A DNA stretch of 64,000 bases from Aquitalea palustris (GTDB lineage: Bacteria; Pseudomonadota; Gammaproteobacteria; Burkholderiales; Chromobacteriaceae), in NCBI RefSeq assembly GCF_003693445.1, contig NZ_RFAR01000063.1:1-64000 (forward strand), read 5' to 3'. Position numbers and translations under genes: made by a program. The notes below the pieces were generated by a model. It did no database searches, was not told where the DNA came from, and was given only the letters and a program-made list of their open reading frames with translations. This document shows, in pieces, positions 1 through 11,157 of the stretch; positions within the stretch are counted from its first letter, which is position 1, and each line of letters opens with the position of its first letter.

Positions 1-37
1 CAAGGGTGTGGAAGTTCGAGTCTTCTCTTGGGCACCA
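1..37 (+). tRNA. 3' end of a tRNA, probably tRNA-Leu
   Basis: Only the 3' part lies in the window. The T arm folds cleanly: stem 10-14 pairs with 22-26 around the loop TTCGAGT. It is followed by the acceptor strand CTTGGGC (27-33), discriminator A34 and an encoded CCA at 35-37. Bases 1-9 do not look like a short variable loop and fit the end of a long variable arm. With discriminator A, that favours Leu (Ser normally has G). The anticodon is outside the window, so the isotype is inferred. Confidence 0.75.
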
Positions 38-40
38 ATT

Positions 41-76
41 AAAAAAGCCGTTGATCTCAGATCAACGGCTTTTTTT
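41..76. terminator. Bidirectional rho-independent terminator
   Basis: A-run, GCCGTTGAT arm, short loop, ATCAACGGC arm, then a T-run. Because an A-run precedes and a T-run follows, it can stop transcription both from the tRNA on the left and from the MFS gene on the right. Confidence 0.85.
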
Positions 77-121
77 CATTGCAGCTCAACTTGAGTTGTA
101 GCTGACTGCTCTCCCTTGCTG

Positions 122-1537
122 TCAGCGCACGTCGGGTCTGTCTGTTGATGCCCCTGCCAATGCAGCACCAGACCTCGCATCCAGAGCCAGGAAGAAAAAC
201 ACCGAGCACGAAGTCAGCAAGCCCATCACCAAGAATGACCAGGCAAAGTCACTGCCGAGCAAGGCTTGATGTCCCTGCAAGGTAGTGACCACCTGTAGCG
301 TCATTGCCGCAACGGTCACCCCAAAACCAGCAGCCAACTGTTGCGCCACACTGGACAAGCTGGTGGCATGACTCATGCGGCTTTGTTCCACATCGGCAAA
401 AGCAATGGCATTCAGACTGGTAAATTGCAGGGAGCGGAAAAATCCACCCAGCACAAACACCACCAGCATCAACACATGAGGGGTGTCCACCCGGAACAGA
501 CCGTATACCGCCATCGACAGCCCCACCAGCAAGGCGTTCCAGCTCAGAACCTTCTTGAAACCAAAGCGCTCCAGTACTTTGGCCACAATGGTTTTCATGA
601 AGATAGCCCCAATAGCAGTGGAGCAGGTCAGCATGCCGGATTCGAATGGCGTATAGCCAAAACCAAGCTGCAACATCAGTGGTAGCAAGAATGGCGTGGC
701 ACCGACGCCCATCCGGATGAGAAAGCCCCCCATTACACTGGCGTGAAATGTCGGCAAGCGTAACAAGGACAGGTCCAGCAATGGATCAGCCACACGCCGG
801 TAATGCCACAGATAGGCCAACAGCAACACTGCGCCGAACAAGCTGACCGCCAGCGATAGTTCCAATGACAACATGTGCTTGCCTTCCGTGGCCAGGCCCA
901 GCATCAACATCGATAAGCCGATACCGGTCAGGGCGAAGCCAGTCTTGTCCAGCGGTGGCAAATGCTCTTCTTTCAGGTTCTCGATATAACGCCCCGCCAA
1001 CACCATGCCGAGAATCCCAATCGGAATGTTGATGAAGAAAATCCAGCGCCAGTGGAAGTAGGTCGTGATGAAACCACCCAGCGGCGGCCCGATCACCGGG
1101 CCGAGCAAGGCCGGAATGGTGAGATAGCTCAAGGCTTTGACCAGCTCCTCCTTGCGAGTAGTGCGCAGAATGACCAGCCGTCCCACTGGCACCATCATCG
1201 CGCCGCCCATACCCTGAATGAAGCGTGCCAGTACAAACCCTGCCAGTGATCCACTAAAACCACACAGTACCGAACCTAAAACGAAAACAGCAATGGCTGA
1301 GCGGAATATCCGTCTGGCACCAAAACGGTCGGCCATCCAGCCGCTAACCGGAATGAATACCGCCAGACTGACCAGATAAGATGTCAATGCCAGCTTGAGG
1401 GCCACAGGATCGACCAGCAAATCGCGGGCAATGGCCGGCAAGGAGGTAGCGATCACGGTAGCGTCCATGTTTTCCATGAACAGGGCGGTGGCAATAATGA
1501 GCGGCGTCAGCATGCCGCTGGCCAGTTTGAACTGCAT
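122..1537 (-). CDS. MFS drug exporter, DHA2 (EmrB/QacA-like) family
   Basis: Inner-membrane proton-driven exporter of 471 aa, substrate unknown. The TM1 signature of DHA2 proteins is visible as MENMDATVIATSLP near residues 21-34. Motif A, GWMADRFGARR, is at 66-76, and the antiporter motif C, GPVIGPPLGGFI, at 146-157. It is followed by HWRWIFFINIPIG, a hallmark of this family. Hydrophobicity suggests 13-14 membrane segments, and the length is slightly short for the family (about 500 aa). It stands alone: no membrane-fusion partner or regulator is adjacent, and it converges on the tRNA across a two-way terminator. Confidence 0.85.
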   Translation of the reverse strand: MQFKLASGMLTPLIIATALFMENMDATVIATSLPAIARDLLVDPVALKLALTSYLVSLAVFIPVSGWMADRFGARRIFRSAIAVFVLGSVLCGFSGSLAGFVLARFIQGMGGAMMVPVGRLVILRTTRKEELVKALSYLTIPALLGPVIGPPLGGFITTYFHWRWIFFINIPIGILGMVLAGRYIENLKEEHLPPLDKTGFALTGIGLSMLMLGLATEGKHMLSLELSLAVSLFGAVLLLAYLWHYRRVADPLLDLSLLRLPTFHASVMGGFLIRMGVGATPFLLPLMLQLGFGYTPFESGMLTCSTAIGAIFMKTIVAKVLERFGFKKVLSWNALLVGLSMAVYGLFRVDTPHVLMLVVFVLGGFFRSLQFTSLNAIAFADVEQSRMSHATSLSSVAQQLAAGFGVTVAAMTLQVVTTLQGHQALLGSDFAWSFLVMGLLTSCSVFFFLALDARSGAALAGASTDRPDVR

Positions 1538-1644
1538 AGCATCAGTCTGCGAAGGAAGGTGTCGTTCAGTCTAGCAGCTTGACCCATGCTGTCAGAACGG
1601 ATGTGAAGAAGAAGTGTTAGCAGTTGTGAAAATGGACAGCAAGA

Positions 1645-1668
1645 AAAGGCAGCCCACGGGCTGCCTTT
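1645..1668 (-). terminator. Rho-independent terminator of the phosphatase gene
   Basis: Perfect 11-bp inverted repeat (AAAGGCAGCCC / GGGCTGCCTTT) just downstream of the phosphatase stop. Read on the minus strand it ends in a T-rich run. Confidence 0.75.
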
Positions 1669-1709
1669 ATTATTCTGCATACGCTATTCAGCACATACTG
1701 AAGCAAGGC

Positions 1710-3326
1710 TTAATGTGCAGCCAGCTCCAGCGCATTGCTCAAGTCCCCCATGACGGCTTCGCCATTGGCCTGCAAGGCAGTATCGCGCTCGATAACACCT
1801 GGCAGCGCTGGCAAATCGAAACGGCGGCTGATGAAACGCAGGATGGATGCCGTGTCATATTGGGTATGGTCGACAAAGCCTTTGCGGGCATAGGGCGAAA
1901 TGATAATGGCAGGAATGCGGCTGCCCGGCCCCCAGCGATCCCCCTTGGGGACCGGGGCATGGTCATAAATACCGCCATTTTCATCGTAGGTGACCACGAT
2001 CAGCATGTTCTTCCATTGCGGGCTCTGTTGCAGCTTGGTAATCAGCTGGGCAATGTGCTCGTCACCATCCGCCACGCTGGCATAGCCAGCATGCTGGTTC
2101 AGATTGCCCTGAGGCTTGTAGAAAGCCACGGCAGGCAGCCTGCCGGCCTGAGCATCGCGCAAGAATTCAGCATCGAAATCCTTCAGGTGCGCTTGACGAT
2201 AAGCTTGCTGCGTAAGCGGATCAAAGGCGGCGTAGTAGTTGAAAGGCTGGTGATGGGCCTGGAAATTAGGCTGTCCACCGTTGTAGATATTGCTACGCTG
2301 AGCCAGCGAAGCATTCCAACCGCCAGCATACCAGGCCCAGCTGATGCCCTTGGCTGTCAGGCGATCACCAATAGTGACGGCAGTCTGTGCTGGCAGCGTG
2401 GTGGCTTTGGTGGTATCGGCATACTGGCTCGGCCCCTTGGCTCCCGGTGCATTACCACTTGGCTGATACAGGGGCTGCATGGTGTTGACTGCATAGAACA
2501 TGCCCTGACTGTCCTTGGGCGTCAGATTGCTGTCGTTCTTGTAGGTCGGCTTGCCATCCAGCACCGAAGCCTTGGCACCAGTAGCAGGTGTCAGACGCAG
2601 GAACTGTCCTTTGGCATCAGTATCGATGGCAGAAATCGAATCCTTGGCCGGGGAGTCTGCCGCATCGGCATTGGGATAGCTTGGCGCACAGGCACAGATC
2701 AGATACTGGTGATTCAGGAAAGAGCCGCCAAACGCCCCCATGAAGAAGTTATCTGCCAGCGTGTACTGGCGTGCCAGCTGCCACAATGCCATCTTGCTGC
2801 CATCGTAGTAGCCCATGCTCAGGCCACCCGCATCCGAATAAGCCGCAAACTTGTCATTCTTGCCGCCATTGATCTGCATCTGGTTATTATAAAAGCGATG
2901 CACCAGATCGCGGGTTACCACATCCTGCCCGACCTGCACGCCGCTGCCGTTTACCCCTGCCGGATCATCAATACGGAATGGTTTGTTGGGCCAGCCCATG
3001 GTTTGTGCCTGGCTGAGGGTGACACGCTGGCCGGCAGCAGTCAGGCCATTCCAGGTTGGCGGCAATACCGGCAAAACCGAGCCATCAAAATCCTTCTGTG
3101 GAACATAGCTGCCACGCGCGGCAGGATTGACGCCCGGGATACCGTTGGCACCCGGATACAGGCCATACAAATTATCGAAAGCACGGTTTTCAGCGAAAAT
3201 AACCACAACATTCTGAATGACATCCAGCGAACCGCTGGTGACCGGAGCCTGCGGCATATTGCTGGCACAGCCGGCAAGAGCTGCCGTCAGCGCCAGGGAA
3301 AGCAAAGCGGGTTTGCAGTTGTGCAT
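1710..3326 (-). CDS. Lipoprotein phosphoesterase (AcpA / phospholipase C superfamily)
   Basis: A 538-aa exported hydrolase of the phosphoesterase family that includes acid phosphatase AcpA and bacterial phospholipases C. A signal peptide ends in the lipobox LAGC with Cys20 as the lipidation site, so it should be anchored on the periplasmic side. Family blocks visible: ENRAFDNLYG at 46-55 (metal-binding N-terminal block), a central GGSFLNHQYL block likely around the nucleophile, and DENGG at about 448-452 followed by YDH. Phosphate-monoester versus phospholipid specificity cannot be decided from sequence. It has its own terminator, and the next gene upstream is divergent. Confidence 0.82.
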   Translation of the reverse strand: MHNCKPALLSLALTAALAGCASNMPQAPVTSGSLDVIQNVVVIFAENRAFDNLYGLYPGANGIPGVNPAARGSYVPQKDFDGSVLPVLPPTWNGLTAAGQRVTLSQAQTMGWPNKPFRIDDPAGVNGSGVQVGQDVVTRDLVHRFYNNQMQINGGKNDKFAAYSDAGGLSMGYYDGSKMALWQLARQYTLADNFFMGAFGGSFLNHQYLICACAPSYPNADAADSPAKDSISAIDTDAKGQFLRLTPATGAKASVLDGKPTYKNDSNLTPKDSQGMFYAVNTMQPLYQPSGNAPGAKGPSQYADTTKATTLPAQTAVTIGDRLTAKGISWAWYAGGWNASLAQRSNIYNGGQPNFQAHHQPFNYYAAFDPLTQQAYRQAHLKDFDAEFLRDAQAGRLPAVAFYKPQGNLNQHAGYASVADGDEHIAQLITKLQQSPQWKNMLIVVTYDENGGIYDHAPVPKGDRWGPGSRIPAIIISPYARKGFVDHTQYDTASILRFISRRFDLPALPGVIERDTALQANGEAVMGDLSNALELAAH

Positions 3327-3517
3327 GAGAGTGTCCTTGTGCGGGTTCAGGTGATTGTGCCGGCATCGTGTTGCACGCGTATGATGGACGAATTAGACGG
3401 CCAAACCCGGGTACAAGCAAGGTGGCGCCGCCCTGCTCCTAAGACCTGCCCTTGCGTCATCAAGGGGAGATAAAACTGGCGTATGCTGCTGCCGATTCAA
3501 CCTGACAGTTCTCGATC

Positions 3518-4783
3518 ATGCCGTCTTGCCCTCCCCACCCGCCAGCTTTGCGCATAATCCTGCCGTGGCTGAGTTTGCTCTTACTGTTGACGGCTTGCCA
3601 TCAGGCAGCAGCGCCTGTGGCAGCCAACACGATGGCAACGCCTGCCCTTTATGCAGACAGCCATCCACTACCGGCGAAACAACTGGAAGCATTGGGGCGG
3701 CAATTATTTCATGAACCCGCGCTCTCGGCCTCCGGCAAACAATCCTGCGCCAGTTGCCACAGCCCGGCTCACGCTTATGGCCCAGCAGATGGCAAGCCAG
3801 CCCAGTTCGGTGGTGTGGATGGCCAACAGCAGGGTAACCGCGCCGTGCCCTCCTTGCGCTATCTGCAAAACGTACCGCCATTCAGCGAACATTTCCGCGA
3901 TAACGACGGCAATGACAGCGAAGATGCCGGGCCTACGGGCGGTTTTACCTGGGATGGTCGCGCCGCCAGCCTGCATGAGCAGGCCAGCCTGCCCTTGCTG
4001 TCCGCCAATGAAATGGCCAATCGCAGCCCGGAGCAGGTGATTGCGCAACTGCAGGCCAGCCCGAGTGCCAGCGCATTTGCCGCCTTGTTTGGCCGAGATA
4101 TTTTTCAGGACAAGCAGGCCGCATTCAGAAAACTGGTACTGGCGCTAGAGGTGTTCCAGCAAAGTCCGGCCGAGTTTTATCCCTATAGCAGCAAATACGA
4201 TGCCTGGCTGCGCGGACAGGCCACACTGAGCAAGCTGGAATTACGTGGCTTGCAGGTCTTTAACGATCCGACCAAGGGCAATTGTGCTGCCTGTCATCTC
4301 AGCCAGCGGCAGCCAGATGGCTCCTTTCCGGCCTTTAGTGATTTCGGACTGATCGCACTGGGCGTGCCACGCAATAAGGCATTGGCAGTCAACCGTGATC
4401 CTGCTTATTTTGACATGGGCCTGTGCGGGCCACTGCGGCAGGACATGCAACGTGACGCGTATTGCGGGCTGTTCCGTACGCCTTCGCTACGCAATGTCGC
4501 CAGTCGCAAGGTGTTTTTCCACAATGGCGTATTCCATGATTTACGCCAGGTGCTGGAGTTTTACGCCAGCCGCGATAGCGATCCCGCCAAATGGTATGGA
4601 CATGGAAAAACAGGCCAGCGCTTCAATGACCTGCCCAGCCCTTATCACGGCAATATCAATCAGGAAGCACCTTTTGGTGGGAAGGCAGGCTCACGGGCAG
4701 CATTCAATGCCCGTGATATAGATGCCATGTTGGCTTTTCTGCAAACGCTGACTGATGCGGATGTGCTACCCGCCAGCAGATGA
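3518..4783 (+). CDS. Di-heme cytochrome c peroxidase (MauG/CcpA family), lipoprotein
   Basis: A 421-aa periplasmic di-heme protein. Two CxxCH haem c motifs are present: CASCH at 77-81 and CAACH at 256-260, the spacing expected for bacterial cytochrome c peroxidases. The N-terminus is a hydrophobic signal ending LLTAC with Cys27 in a lipobox, implying membrane anchoring, whereas classical CcpA enzymes are soluble. The family reduces H2O2 with electrons from small c-type cytochromes; MauG-like relatives oxidise proteins instead, and sequence alone does not separate these. Start chosen at the ATG that gives the full signal peptide; no clear ribosome binding site precedes it. Confidence 0.85.
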   Translation: MPSCPPHPPALRIILPWLSLLLLLTACHQAAAPVAANTMATPALYADSHPLPAKQLEALGRQLFHEPALSASGKQSCASCHSPAHAYGPADGKPAQFGGVDGQQQGNRAVPSLRYLQNVPPFSEHFRDNDGNDSEDAGPTGGFTWDGRAASLHEQASLPLLSANEMANRSPEQVIAQLQASPSASAFAALFGRDIFQDKQAAFRKLVLALEVFQQSPAEFYPYSSKYDAWLRGQATLSKLELRGLQVFNDPTKGNCAACHLSQRQPDGSFPAFSDFGLIALGVPRNKALAVNRDPAYFDMGLCGPLRQDMQRDAYCGLFRTPSLRNVASRKVFFHNGVFHDLRQVLEFYASRDSDPAKWYGHGKTGQRFNDLPSPYHGNINQEAPFGGKAGSRAAFNARDIDAMLAFLQTLTDADVLPASR

Positions 4784-4793
4784 AGCGCAAAAG

Positions 4794-5285
4794 CTAGCCA
4801 TCCAGTGCTGGCAAATCATCGATAGCCAGCATGCTGGCCAGCACATCGACTACCAACTGGTGATCCTGTCGTTGCGGCAGGCCGGATACCACGATGGAGC
4901 CAATGCAACCCACGCCTTGCAACCGCAAGGGGAAACCACCGCCATGCGTCGCATGCTCGGCCAGGGACAAGCCGTTTTTTTCCTGCAGATTGGTTTGTTG
5001 GCGTTGGCAATCCAAACCGATAGCCAGCGAACTGCGTTCAAATTTCTGCACCACATTATGCTTGCGGCGGGCCCAGTCCTCGTTGTTGGCACTGGCCCCG
5101 GCCATCAGCAGCTGGAAACGACGCACCTGGTTAACGGTAATGACAATGGCTAGTGCCGCGCCGCGCTGGCGAGCGGCTTCACGCAAGCGACAGCCAAGCT
5201 CCCATACGGTATCCGAATCAAACTGGCTGAACGCCAACCGTGCTTCCTGCTCGGCGATGATTTGCAAATCGTCTTCCACGCTCAT
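4794..5285 (-). CDS. UPF0303 / HbpS-like domain protein
   Basis: A 163-aa cytoplasmic protein of the UPF0303 family (HbpS/GlcG-like fold, often labelled haem-degrading domain). The central block with ANNEDWARRKHNVV is typical. No signal peptide or membrane segment. Its ATG overlaps the TGA of the upstream oxidoreductase (ATGA), so translation is probably coupled. It converges on the peroxidase gene with a 10-bp gap. The biochemical role is not established for this family; I do not assign one. Confidence 0.75.
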   Translation of the reverse strand: MSVEDDLQIIAEQEARLAFSQFDSDTVWELGCRLREAARQRGAALAIVITVNQVRRFQLLMAGASANNEDWARRKHNVVQKFERSSLAIGLDCQRQQTNLQEKNGLSLAEHATHGGGFPLRLQGVGCIGSIVVSGLPQRQDHQLVVDVLASMLAIDDLPALDG

Positions 5286-6334
5286 GGCAATATCTCCTGC
5301 GCGCTCACGTCCCTGCCCTGTGCCGCACTGTATTCAGCACGCTCCAGCCAGTCCATGACACTGGCCGCCTGCCGAGCAGTGACCGGATTGTCCGCTTCGC
5401 CACGAATGGCCGCCGCCAGCTGGCGATAATATGTGCGATAGTCACCGGGCAGATTGGGCAGGCTTTCCGTCTGAGTCCCGCTTGCTGCCGACAGGAAAAG
5501 CTGGCCCGGCAAGGGGTCGACACCCCAGCCGGCCCCACCCGCCGCTTTGCCCAGCTTGAGGTCAGCCTCCTGTGTGTCGAGCCCGTACTTGGTGTAACTG
5601 GCCAGATCACCGTGCACGGCAAAGCGGGGAATACCGCCACTGACCAGGCAGGAGCCATGCAAGACCACATGCATTTCCGCATAACGCAGCTGCACATGGA
5701 AATAATCCGTCGCTTGCGCTGCTGGTCGTTGCTGGGCCAGATAGGCAGATACAGCCAGCGGCTGACCAAACAGCTGCAAGGCCTGGTCCAGCACATGCGG
5801 CCCCAGGTCATACCACAAACCACTGCCGGCTCCACCCTGTTCGCGCCAGCGCTGACGTACTTCTGGCCGATAGCGGTCAAAGTGCGAGACAAACTGGCTG
5901 ATCTTCCCCAACCGGGCACTTGCCAGCAAGCCTTGTACAGTGAGGAAGTCGGCATCCCAGCGCCGGTTATGGAATACCGACAGCAACAGTCCCAACCGAC
6001 CGGCTAGCTCATCCAGCTGCCGGGCTTGTGTCAGGGTAAGGGTAAAGGGTTTGTCCACCACCACATGCTTGCCTGCCAGCAAAGCTGCTTCGGCTTGGGA
6101 AAAATGCAGATCATTCGGAGTGGCGATCACCACCAGATCGACCGCCGCATCTTGCAGGGCCTGTTGCAGTGTCGACCACTGCCGTAGCGCTGGCCAATCT
6201 GCGCTGAGCACGTCCGCCTTGCTGCTGACCACGCCGTAAAGCTGCAAATCCGGGCAGGCGGCAATCAACGGGGCATGAAAGGTTTTACCGGCATAACCAT
6301 AGCCGACCAGCACGACATTCAAAGGAGTGGGCAT
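5282..6334 (-). CDS. Gfo/Idh/MocA-family NAD(P)-dependent oxidoreductase (YdgJ-like)
   Basis: A 350-aa dehydrogenase with an N-terminal Rossmann motif GYGYAG at 11-16 and DKP at 94-96, the place where most relatives have EKP. The C-terminal half is the usual alpha/beta substrate domain. The family oxidises or reduces sugars and cyclitols; the substrate here is unknown. It is distant from the inositol dehydrogenases at 39-43 kb in both position and motif details. AGGA lies 6 nt before the ATG. It forms a two-gene unit with the UPF0303 gene downstream, overlapping it by 4 nt. Confidence 0.82.
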   Translation of the reverse strand: MPTPLNVVLVGYGYAGKTFHAPLIAACPDLQLYGVVSSKADVLSADWPALRQWSTLQQALQDAAVDLVVIATPNDLHFSQAEAALLAGKHVVVDKPFTLTLTQARQLDELAGRLGLLLSVFHNRRWDADFLTVQGLLASARLGKISQFVSHFDRYRPEVRQRWREQGGAGSGLWYDLGPHVLDQALQLFGQPLAVSAYLAQQRPAAQATDYFHVQLRYAEMHVVLHGSCLVSGGIPRFAVHGDLASYTKYGLDTQEADLKLGKAAGGAGWGVDPLPGQLFLSAASGTQTESLPNLPGDYRTYYRQLAAAIRGEADNPVTARQAASVMDWLERAEYSAAQGRDVSAQEILP

Positions 6335-6435
6335 GCATCATCCTGGCTGTGCTATCTGCAGAAAAGCGGATAACTGCGATTGATAGGAAGGAAAGAAACA
6401 GTGATGTTAGCGCTATCATACCGAATTGCAGCCAT

Positions 6436-6464
6436 AAAAAAACCCACCGCGAAGGGTGGGTTTT
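6436..6464 (-). terminator. Terminator after purA
   Basis: AAAACCCACC pairs with GGTGGGTTTT around a 6-nt loop. On the minus strand it is followed by an unbroken T-run. It closes the hisZ-purA unit. Confidence 0.85.
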
Positions 6465-6480
6465 ACGGGTCATGCCAGGC

Positions 6481-8960
<2,480 letters not shown>

Positions 8961-8979
8961 ATTCCGGTTTCGACAAATA

Positions 8980-9039
8980 AAAGGCGGGATTCATCACCCC
9001 GCCCTGTTTACGGCAAACTGGCCGGGGTGTCCGGCCAGT
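8980..9039 (-). terminator. Two tandem hairpins between hflC and hisZ
   Basis: The hairpin nearer hisZ (8983-9003, GGCGGG/CCCGCC) is followed on the minus strand by a T-rich stretch and looks like a rho-independent terminator for hflC. The second (9017-9039) is a perfect 9-bp stem ACTGGCCGG/CCGGCCAGT with a 5-nt loop and no T-run, perhaps an mRNA 3'-end stabiliser. Confidence 0.6.
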
Positions 9040-9071
9040 CATGAAAACTGATTGTAATTGCCAGGCAGTGC

Positions 9072-9953
9072 TTACCTGCCCTTGCTGGCCGCCGCTTGCG
9101 GGTTCTTGAAATACTTGAAGAACTCGCTGTTGGGGTCCAGCACCATCACGTCGCTCTTGTTCTTGAACGACTCTTTGTAGGCATCCATGCTGCGCCAGAA
9201 GGCATAGAACTCCGGACTGCGGCCATAAGCTTCCGCGTAAATTGCGGCGGCCTTGGCATCGCCCTCGCCCTTCCGTTGCTGCGCCTTGTTATAGGCATCA
9301 GCCAACAGCACATCGCGCTGCTTCTCCGCTTCGGCACGGATGCGCTCGGCATCGGCAGCACCTTCGCTACGCAACTGGCTGGCGACGGTACGGCGTTCCG
9401 ACTGCATGCGGTCATAGACGGAGCTGCTTATTTTATCCGGAAAATCGACACGTTTTAAGCGTACGTCGAGAATTTCCACGCCTATTTTACGCGCATCTGC
9501 GTCTGCGCGCTTGCGAACCGTCTCCATCACCTGGTCGCGTTTGCCGGAAATGACATCAGCCACGGTCTTCTGACCGAACTCGGCGCGCAATCCATCGTTG
9601 ATGGTCTGCTTGAGACGAGCGACAGCGGCATTCTCGGATCCCACGCTCTTGTAGAACTGTTCGACATCGACAATACGCCATTTTACATAGCTATCCACCA
9701 GCACGTTTTTCTTCTCGCGCGTATTGAACAGCTCCGGTGCTTCGGCATCGATGGTCAGAACCCGGCTATCGAAATAGCGCACATTCTGCAGCAGTGGAAT
9801 CTTGAACTGGATACCCGGCTGTTTGATCACCCGCTCGACTTCGCCAAACTGGAAGACCATGGCGTATTGGCGCTGGTCAACGGTAAACAGCGACAGGCTG
9901 GCGACAAACAGAATGCCCAGCACCGCGAGCAGGATTGGCATGATTTTTTGCAT
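9072..9953 (-). CDS. hflC: FtsH protease modulator HflC
   Basis: A 294-aa SPFH/prohibitin-domain protein with one N-terminal membrane segment (residues about 5-22) and a large periplasmic part. With HflK it forms the cage around the FtsH protease. The ATG at 9953 is chosen because it gives the family start MQKIMPILLAVLG and has GGGGAG inside the end of hflK; it lies one base after the hflK stop, implying coupling. The C-terminal half shows the long alanine/glutamate-rich helical region typical of HflC. Confidence 0.95.
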   Translation of the reverse strand: MQKIMPILLAVLGILFVASLSLFTVDQRQYAMVFQFGEVERVIKQPGIQFKIPLLQNVRYFDSRVLTIDAEAPELFNTREKKNVLVDSYVKWRIVDVEQFYKSVGSENAAVARLKQTINDGLRAEFGQKTVADVISGKRDQVMETVRKRADADARKIGVEILDVRLKRVDFPDKISSSVYDRMQSERRTVASQLRSEGAADAERIRAEAEKQRDVLLADAYNKAQQRKGEGDAKAAAIYAEAYGRSPEFYAFWRSMDAYKESFKNKSDVMVLDPNSEFFKYFKNPQAAASKGR

Positions 9954-9954
9954 T

Positions 9955-11157
9955 TCAGTGCTCCCCACCCAGAATGTCGCGGCTACGGCCGAAATCCCGG
10001 CCACTCTTGTTGCTCCGAGCCGGTGGCGTTACCGGAGCAGCAGCGGGAGCAGGTGCAGTGGCTGCCGGTGCTGCGCTGGCAGGCGTAGCAGCACTTGCCG
10101 CCTGGGTCAGCTTGTCCAGCGGCAGGTATAGCAGGCTGTTGCCGTTTTTCTGGTCGACAATGACCTTGCTGGTGGCACTCATTACTTGTTGCATCATGTC
10201 CAGGTAGAGGCGGTCACGCATGACCTTGGGAGCCTTGTTGTATTCAGACAACACTTGCTTGAAACGGGAGGCATCCCCTTCCGCTTGCGACACCACTTTT
10301 TGCTGATAGGCTTCTGACTCCTGCTCAAGACGCGCGGCCATGCCCTTGGCCTTGGGCACCACATCGTTGGCATAAGCCAGGCCCTCGTTGCGCAGCTTGT
10401 CCTTGTCCTGCCCCGCCTTTACGGCGTCGTCGAAGGCAGCCAGGACCTGCTCGGGCGGCTGCACGGCATTGATATTGACCTTGGCAATGCGCACACCCAG
10501 TGCGTAACGGTCCAGAATGTCCTGAATGACTTTTTGCGACTCGGCGGCGATCTGCGCGCGGCCTTCATTGAGGACGAAATCCACCTTGTTGCGGCCAACC
10601 ACTTCACGGATGGCGGTTTCGGTTGCCTGCTTCACGATGTCGTTGGCATTGCGATCGGCTGCGGCATTATTGAACAGGAAGGCCTTGGGGTCCTTCACGT
10701 CGTACTGCACCGACAATTGCACATCGATGATGTTCTGATCGGCAGTCAGCATCAGCGATTCTTCCGGCACCTTGTTCTTGGCATTGCTGCGATAGCCCAC
10801 TTCCACGCTACGCAGCTCGGTCAGGTTGACGATTTCCACCTTTTCAAAAGGGTAAGGTGCATGCCACTGCAAGCCGGGATCGGTCACGCGGCTGAAACTG
10901 CCCATGCGTAACACCACGCCCTGCTCCTTGGCGTCCACCACATAAAAACCGCTACCCAGCCATAGTGCGGCCAACACGCCGACAACGGCGATGGCACCAC
11001 CCTTGAAGGCGGCGCGTGGTTCGGGGCTGGGCTGTTCGCCCGATGGCTTGGCGCCCAGCAGACGGGCCAGGCGCTGATTGAGATTACGGAAAATTTCGTC
11101 AAGGTCCGGCGGACCGTCACTGCCCTGACGTCCCCGATTTGGATCATTCTGCGACAT
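9955..11157 (-). CDS. hflK: FtsH protease modulator HflK
   Basis: A 400-aa partner of HflC. It has a glycine/proline-rich cytoplasmic N-terminus (MSQNDPNRGRQGSDGPPD), a membrane segment at about 55-75, an SPFH domain, and an Ala/Pro-rich C-terminal tail. The start at 11157 is preferred because it matches the family; the frame stays open 43 codons upstream inside hflX without family-like sequence. It overlaps the end of hflX by 14 nt, so it is translated in the same transcript. Confidence 0.95.
   Translation of the reverse strand: MSQNDPNRGRQGSDGPPDLDEIFRNLNQRLARLLGAKPSGEQPSPEPRAAFKGGAIAVVGVLAALWLGSGFYVVDAKEQGVVLRMGSFSRVTDPGLQWHAPYPFEKVEIVNLTELRSVEVGYRSNAKNKVPEESLMLTADQNIIDVQLSVQYDVKDPKAFLFNNAAADRNANDIVKQATETAIREVVGRNKVDFVLNEGRAQIAAESQKVIQDILDRYALGVRIAKVNINAVQPPEQVLAAFDDAVKAGQDKDKLRNEGLAYANDVVPKAKGMAARLEQESEAYQQKVVSQAEGDASRFKQVLSEYNKAPKVMRDRLYLDMMQQVMSATSKVIVDQKNGNSLLYLPLDKLTQAASAATPASAAPAATAPAPAAAPVTPPARSNKSGRDFGRSRDILGGEH

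Noticed and set aside
1614-3473. 619-codon open frame opposite the phosphatase gene
   Set aside because: No recognisable domain, and it is exactly antisense to a gene with clear family motifs; such shadows are common in high-GC DNA.
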